Part shown: in pieces, positions 4,607 through 7,293 of the stretch
Position numbering within the stretch: position 1 is the stretch's first letter
Layout of the letters: each line of letters opens with the position of its first letter
Assembly: GCA_937862675.1 (NCBI GenBank)
Contig: CALMEC010000400.1
Coordinates: forward strand, 1 to 7,293
From: an uncultured Actinomycetes bacterium
Lineage (GTDB): Bacteria > Actinomycetota > Thermoleophilia > Miltoncostaeales > Miltoncostaeaceae
Length of the DNA: 7,293 nucleotides
Direction: 5' to 3'
Made by a program: the position numbers and the translations under genes
The notes under the pieces: model-generated
The model's database searches: none
Seen by the model: the letters and a program-made list of their open reading frames with translations, nothing else
What the model was told of the DNA's origin: nothing

Positions 4607-5424
4607 CGCTCGCGCCAACGCACACCCGTCGGCGGCGGCGCCCAGCCGCCGCCGACTTCGGCGCCGGTCCGCTGGGAGTCGGCGTCACGACCCTCTGGCT
4701 GTCGGTCATCGTCCTTCTGCCGCTCGCCGCGGTGGCCGTCGAGGCGTTCGGCGGCGGTCTCGGGAACTTCTTCGACTCCGCCTTCTCGCGTCAGGGCCGG
4801 TCGGCGCTCATCTTCACCGTCTGGATCTCACTCGTCGTCACGGTCGTCAACGCGGTGATGGGGACGCTCACCGCCTGGGTCATCGTCCGTGACGAGTTCC
4901 CCGGCAAGCGCATCCTCAACGGACTCCTCGACCTCCCGTTCGCTCTGCCCACGATCGTCGCGGGCATCACGATGCTCGCCCTCTACGGCAGTGCCGTCGC
5001 GTACACGAAGTGGGCGGTCCTCCTCGCGCTCACGTTCGTCACGCTGCCGTTCTGCGTGCGGGCGGTCCAGCCGGTCCTCCTGGAACTCGACCGCGAGGTC
5101 GAGGAGGCGGCGGCGTCGCTGGGGGCCGGGCCGTTCACGACCTTCCGGAGGGTCATCCTGCCGAGCCTGGTCCCGGCGATCGTCGCCGGCAGTGCGCTCA
5201 CGTTCGCCCGCGCGGTCGGCGAGTTCGGGGCGGTGGTCCTCATCTCGGGGAACATCCCGTTCGACACCCAGGTGTCGGCGGTGTTCATCTTCAAACAGAT
5301 CGGGTCGGACAACCAGGCGGGGGCGGCGGCGGGCTCCGTGGGGCTGCTCACGATCTCGCTGGTCGTCCTCGTCGGGATGCGCTTCCTGGAGAAGCGGCTC
5401 GTCGGTCAGTCGGAGGAGCGCTGA
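4603..5424 (+). CDS. cysT: sulfate ABC transporter permease CysT
   Basis: This 273-aa inner-membrane permease forms the translocation channel with CysW. A basic N-terminus (RRRRR, 9-13) precedes membrane segments near 28-48, 68-95, 110-128, 136-155, 188-205 and 245-262. The cytoplasmic EAA loop, which docks on CysA, is present at 168-187 (EEAAASLG, then ILP). Other family marks are DLPFALPTIVAG (110-121), AYTKWAVLLALTFVTLPF (133-150) followed by VRAVQPVL, and ARAVGEFGAVVLISGNIPF (202-220). Compared with the usual CysT pattern, the loop between LYG (127-129) and AYTKWAV appears several residues shorter, retaining only SAV where most members have a Pro/Gly-containing linker. The reading frame is intact, so this looks like natural variation. 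The start ATG shares bases with the upstream stop, and the stop overlaps the cysW start by one base. Confidence 0.94.
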   Translation: MTLAPTHTRRRRRPAAADFGAGPLGVGVTTLWLSVIVLLPLAAVAVEAFGGGLGNFFDSAFSRQGRSALIFTVWISLVVTVVNAVMGTLTAWVIVRDEFPGKRILNGLLDLPFALPTIVAGITMLALYGSAVAYTKWAVLLALTFVTLPFCVRAVQPVLLELDREVEEAAASLGAGPFTTFRRVILPSLVPAIVAGSALTFARAVGEFGAVVLISGNIPFDTQVSAVFIFKQIGSDNQAGAAAGSVGLLTISLVVLVGMRFLEKRLVGQSEER

Positions 5425-6212
5425 TGAAGCACGTCCTGCGCTGGAGCGCCCTCATCTACGTGGCCGTCGTCCTCCTCGTCCCCGTCGGCTTCATCTTCTA
5501 CAAGACCTTCGCGCCGGGACCGGCGGAGGTGTGGCGCAGCATCACGACGCCGGCGGCGATCCACGCCTTCTGGCTCACCATCGGGGTCGCCGCCATCGCG
5601 GTTCCTCTCAACGCGATCTTCGGCGTCCTCATCGCCGTGATGCTCGTGCGCAGCCGGATGCCCGGCAAGCGGTTCATCGAGGGGATCCTGGACCTCCCGT
5701 TCGCCGTGTCGCCGGTCGTGGTCGGGCTCGCGCTCATCCTGGTGTACGGGAAGGACGGATGGTTCGGCTCGGTGCTGGCCGACCTGGGCATACAGGTCAT
5801 CTTCTCCGTGCCGGGAATCGTCATCGCGACGATATTCGTCTGCGTGCCGTTCGTCGCCCGGGAGGTCATCCCGGTGCTGCGTGAGATCGGCACGGATCAG
5901 GAGCAGGCCGCGTCGACGCTTGGTGCGACCCGCTGGCAGAGCTTCTCGCGGCTCACGCTCCCCTCCATCCGGTGGGGTCTCGTGTACGGGATCGTCCTGT
6001 CCACCGCGCGCGCCATCGGTGAGTTCGGTGCGGTCAGCGTGGTGGGCGGGAGGTCCAGCGGGAAGACCGAGACGCTGACCCTCCTGGTCGAGAACCGCTT
6101 CACGAACTTCAACATCGCCGGTGCATATGCCGCCTCCGCTCTCCTCGCGGCCATCGCACTGTTCGTCCTTCTCGTCATGACGCTGCTGCAGCGCCGAAGG
6201 GAGCCCTCGTGA
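5424..6212 (+). CDS. cysW: sulfate ABC transporter permease CysW
   Basis: The 262-aa second permease subunit pairs with CysT. The start is the ATG at 5424 within TGATG, with GGAGGAG (5412-5418) 5 nt upstream; longer open frames beginning inside cysT are out-of-place extensions. Membrane segments lie near 7-28, 48-75, 92-108, 126-147, 185-203 and 236-255. Family marks are PGKRFIEGILDLPFAVSPVV (80-99), LVYGKDGWFG (106-115), SVPGIVIATIFVCVPFVARE (128-147), the EAA loop EQAASTLG...LTLP (160-180) and ARAIGEFGAVSVVGG (195-209). The KTETLTLLVE segment (214-223) is the usual CysW region before the last membrane helix. The length is slightly below the family average, mainly from a short N-terminus. 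The stop overlaps the cysA GTG start (GTGA). Confidence 0.95.
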   Translation: MKHVLRWSALIYVAVVLLVPVGFIFYKTFAPGPAEVWRSITTPAAIHAFWLTIGVAAIAVPLNAIFGVLIAVMLVRSRMPGKRFIEGILDLPFAVSPVVVGLALILVYGKDGWFGSVLADLGIQVIFSVPGIVIATIFVCVPFVAREVIPVLREIGTDQEQAASTLGATRWQSFSRLTLPSIRWGLVYGIVLSTARAIGEFGAVSVVGGRSSGKTETLTLLVENRFTNFNIAGAYAASALLAAIALFVLLVMTLLQRRREPS

Positions 6213-7171
6213 TCGAGGTCGAGTCCGTCGCGAAGAGATACGGGGACTTCGCCGCCCTGGACGACGTGTCCCTCTCCGTGGAGTCGGGATCGCTGACGGC
6301 CCTGCTGGGTCCGTCGGGATCGGGCAAGTCGACGTTGTTGCGGGTCATCGCGGGGCTGGAGACGCCCGACGTCGGCACCGTTCGGCTGGACGGCCAGGAC
6401 GTGACCAACGCTCCGCCCAGCTCGCGCGGCATCGGTTTCGTCTTCCAGCACTACGCGGCCTTCAAGCACATGACGGTGCGGAAGAACATCGCCTTCGGGT
6501 TGTCGGTGCGCAAACGACCGAAAGACGAGATCGACGCGACGGTCGACCGCCTGCTGGAGGTCGTCGGGCTCGCCGGCTTCCAGCAGCGCTATCCCTCGCA
6601 GCTCTCCGGCGGACAGAGGCAGCGCATGGCCCTCGCGCGTGCGCTCGCCGTGGAACCCTCGGTGCTCCTGCTGGACGAGCCGTTCGGCGCGCTCGACCGC
6701 AACGTCCGCACCGAGCTCCGCGCGTGGCTGCGGCGGCTGCACGACGAGGTGCACGTCACCACGGTCCTGGTCACGCACGATCAGGAGGAGGCGATGGAGC
6801 TTGCCGACACGATCGTGCTCCTCAACCACGGGCGGATCGAGCAGACGGGCGGCCCCCGCGACCTCTATGAGAGGCCCCGGTCCGGTTTCGTCATGGGGTT
6901 CCTCGGTCCGGTCGCCCAGATCGACGGCGGCTTCGTGCGGCCGCACGATCTGTCGATCGTGGCGGATCCGGAGCCGGGTGCCACGGAGGTGCAGGTCAGC
7001 AGGCTGATCCACCTGGGCTTCGAGGTGCGGGTCGAGCTGATCCGGCAGGACGGGACCCTGGTCACGGTGCAGCTGGCCCGGCACGAGGCGAACCATCTCG
7101 AGATCGCCGAGGGCGACATCGTCTACCTGCGTGCTCCCGAGAGCACCGTCTTCATCGGCGGAGGGATCTGA
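6209..7171 (+). CDS. cysA: sulfate ABC transporter ATP-binding protein CysA
   Basis: The 320-aa cytoplasmic ATPase powers the CysTW channel. All nucleotide-binding motifs are present: Walker A GPSGSGKST (34-42), Q-loop Gln80 (FVFQHYAAFKHMTV), signature LSGGQRQR (132-139), Walker B VLLLDEP (152-158), D-loop ALD (161-163) and H-loop His190 (VTHDQEEAMELAD). NVRTELRAWLRRLHDEVHVT (165-184) is characteristic of CysA rather than other importer ATPases. The C-terminal part from about 235 (FVRPHDLSIV, then alternating strands to 320) is the small TOBE-type domain. At 320 aa it is shorter than the ~360 aa of E. coli CysA, with the loss in this C-terminal domain, a length I believe common in actinobacteria. 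It starts at GTG 6209 by GTGA overlap with cysW. The operon then ends, followed by two inverted repeats. Confidence 0.96.
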   Translation: MIEVESVAKRYGDFAALDDVSLSVESGSLTALLGPSGSGKSTLLRVIAGLETPDVGTVRLDGQDVTNAPPSSRGIGFVFQHYAAFKHMTVRKNIAFGLSVRKRPKDEIDATVDRLLEVVGLAGFQQRYPSQLSGGQRQRMALARALAVEPSVLLLDEPFGALDRNVRTELRAWLRRLHDEVHVTTVLVTHDQEEAMELADTIVLLNHGRIEQTGGPRDLYERPRSGFVMGFLGPVAQIDGGFVRPHDLSIVADPEPGATEVQVSRLIHLGFEVRVELIRQDGTLVTVQLARHEANHLEIAEGDIVYLRAPESTVFIGGGI

Positions 7172-7182
7172 CCGGCTGACGA

Positions 7183-7196
7183 ATCCGGGGCCGGAT
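7183..7196 (+). repeat. short hairpin ATCCGG-GG-CCGGAT after cysA
   Basis: A perfect 6-bp inverted repeat with a 2-nt loop lies 12 nt past the cysA stop. It may be the first part of a two-hairpin operon terminator together with the larger palindrome at 7217-7253. Confidence 0.4.
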
Positions 7197-7216
7197 CCCG
7201 TGGCGGTCCGAGTGCC

Positions 7217-7253
7217 CGTGTCATGTCCGGTGCCAGGCACCGGACATGACACG
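7217..7253. terminator. perfect 18-bp-arm palindrome after cysA, probable terminator
   Basis: CGTGTCATGTCCGGTGCC (7217-7234) and its exact reverse complement (7236-7253) are separated by a single A. As RNA it would fold into about 16 bp with a 5-nt loop. It lies 45 nt past the cysA stop and no U-tract follows, which fits an actinobacterial I-shaped, possibly bidirectional, terminator. Its length and perfection also fit a dispersed palindromic element. ATGACA in the right arm (7246-7251) and TACGAT (7268-7273), 16 nt apart, could form a promoter for a gene beyond the window. Confidence 0.7.
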
Positions 7254-7293
7254 CCGACGGGTGGAATTACGATTCACCTGCAAACGGCCGACT

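Noticed and set aside
3674..4618. Long minus-strand open frame (314 aa) opposite the binding-protein gene
   Set aside because: It is the antisense shadow of a well-supported sulfate-binding protein; its Arg/Val/Leu/Asp-rich composition follows from the codon bias of the real gene, and it has no recognisable domain.
5010..5423. Extended start for cysW inside cysT
   Set aside because: The extra N-terminus is Gly/Arg/Pro-rich frame noise over cysT, while the ATG at 5424 has a ribosome binding site and opens with the expected first membrane segment.
5897..7252. Minus-strand open frame of 451 aa opposite cysW and cysA
   Set aside because: Antisense to two certain genes. Lack of stops is expected in GC-rich coding DNA, and the product is His/Arg/Asp-rich with no family features. 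It even begins within the terminal palindrome.
1..7293. tRNA, rRNA, CRISPR array, insertion sequence or attachment site
   Set aside because: No cloverleaf, no regularly spaced repeats, no transposase or integrase motif, and no paired terminal repeats were seen.

Overview
The window is high-GC DNA of actinobacterial type. The signs are strong G/C at third codon positions, GTG starts, genes joined by ATGA/GTGA overlaps, long near-loopless hairpins without U-tracts acting as likely terminators, and a SigB/SigF-type sigma factor with a matching GTTT-N16-GGGTA promoter. The transporter order (binding protein, cysT, cysW, cysA) is the one known from mycobacteria and relatives. A member of the Mycobacteriales or a neighbouring order is therefore plausible, but the genus cannot be fixed from this sequence.

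Layout. Bases 1-514 hold no gene I can support, apart from a strong hairpin (464-506) that probably ends the first minus-strand gene. From 515 to 976 (minus) there is a 153-aa single-pass membrane protein of unknown function. From 1153 to 1928 (minus) two overlapping genes form an anti-sigma operon: an RsbW-like GHKL ATPase, followed by a 121-aa protein that looks like a degenerate relative lacking the ATP-binding boxes. Divergent from it, a SigB/SigF/SigG-family sigma factor runs from 2105 to 2878 (plus). It converges on a 65-aa arginine-rich protein (3109-3306, minus) with a near-ideal ribosome binding site. After a divergent intergenic region rich in dyads, a tightly coupled sulfate/thiosulfate ABC transporter operon (lipoprotein binding protein, two permeases, ATPase) fills 3605-7171. 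It is followed by a perfect 18-bp-arm palindrome.

How the parts work together. The RsbW-like protein is expected to bind and silence the sigma factor. A perfect SigB/SigF-type promoter reads into the rsbW operon, so the sigma factor probably drives production of its own inhibitor, a negative feedback loop. No STAS anti-anti-sigma factor and no PP2C phosphatase lies in the window, so the releasing signal must come from elsewhere. The transporter imports sulfate (or thiosulfate) for cysteine and methionine synthesis. It has its own AT-rich promoter region and shows no visible link to the sigma module. The most unusual items are the degenerate second anti-sigma-like protein, the sigma-dependent promoter in the divergent region, the small arginine-rich protein, and the 3'-end palindrome.
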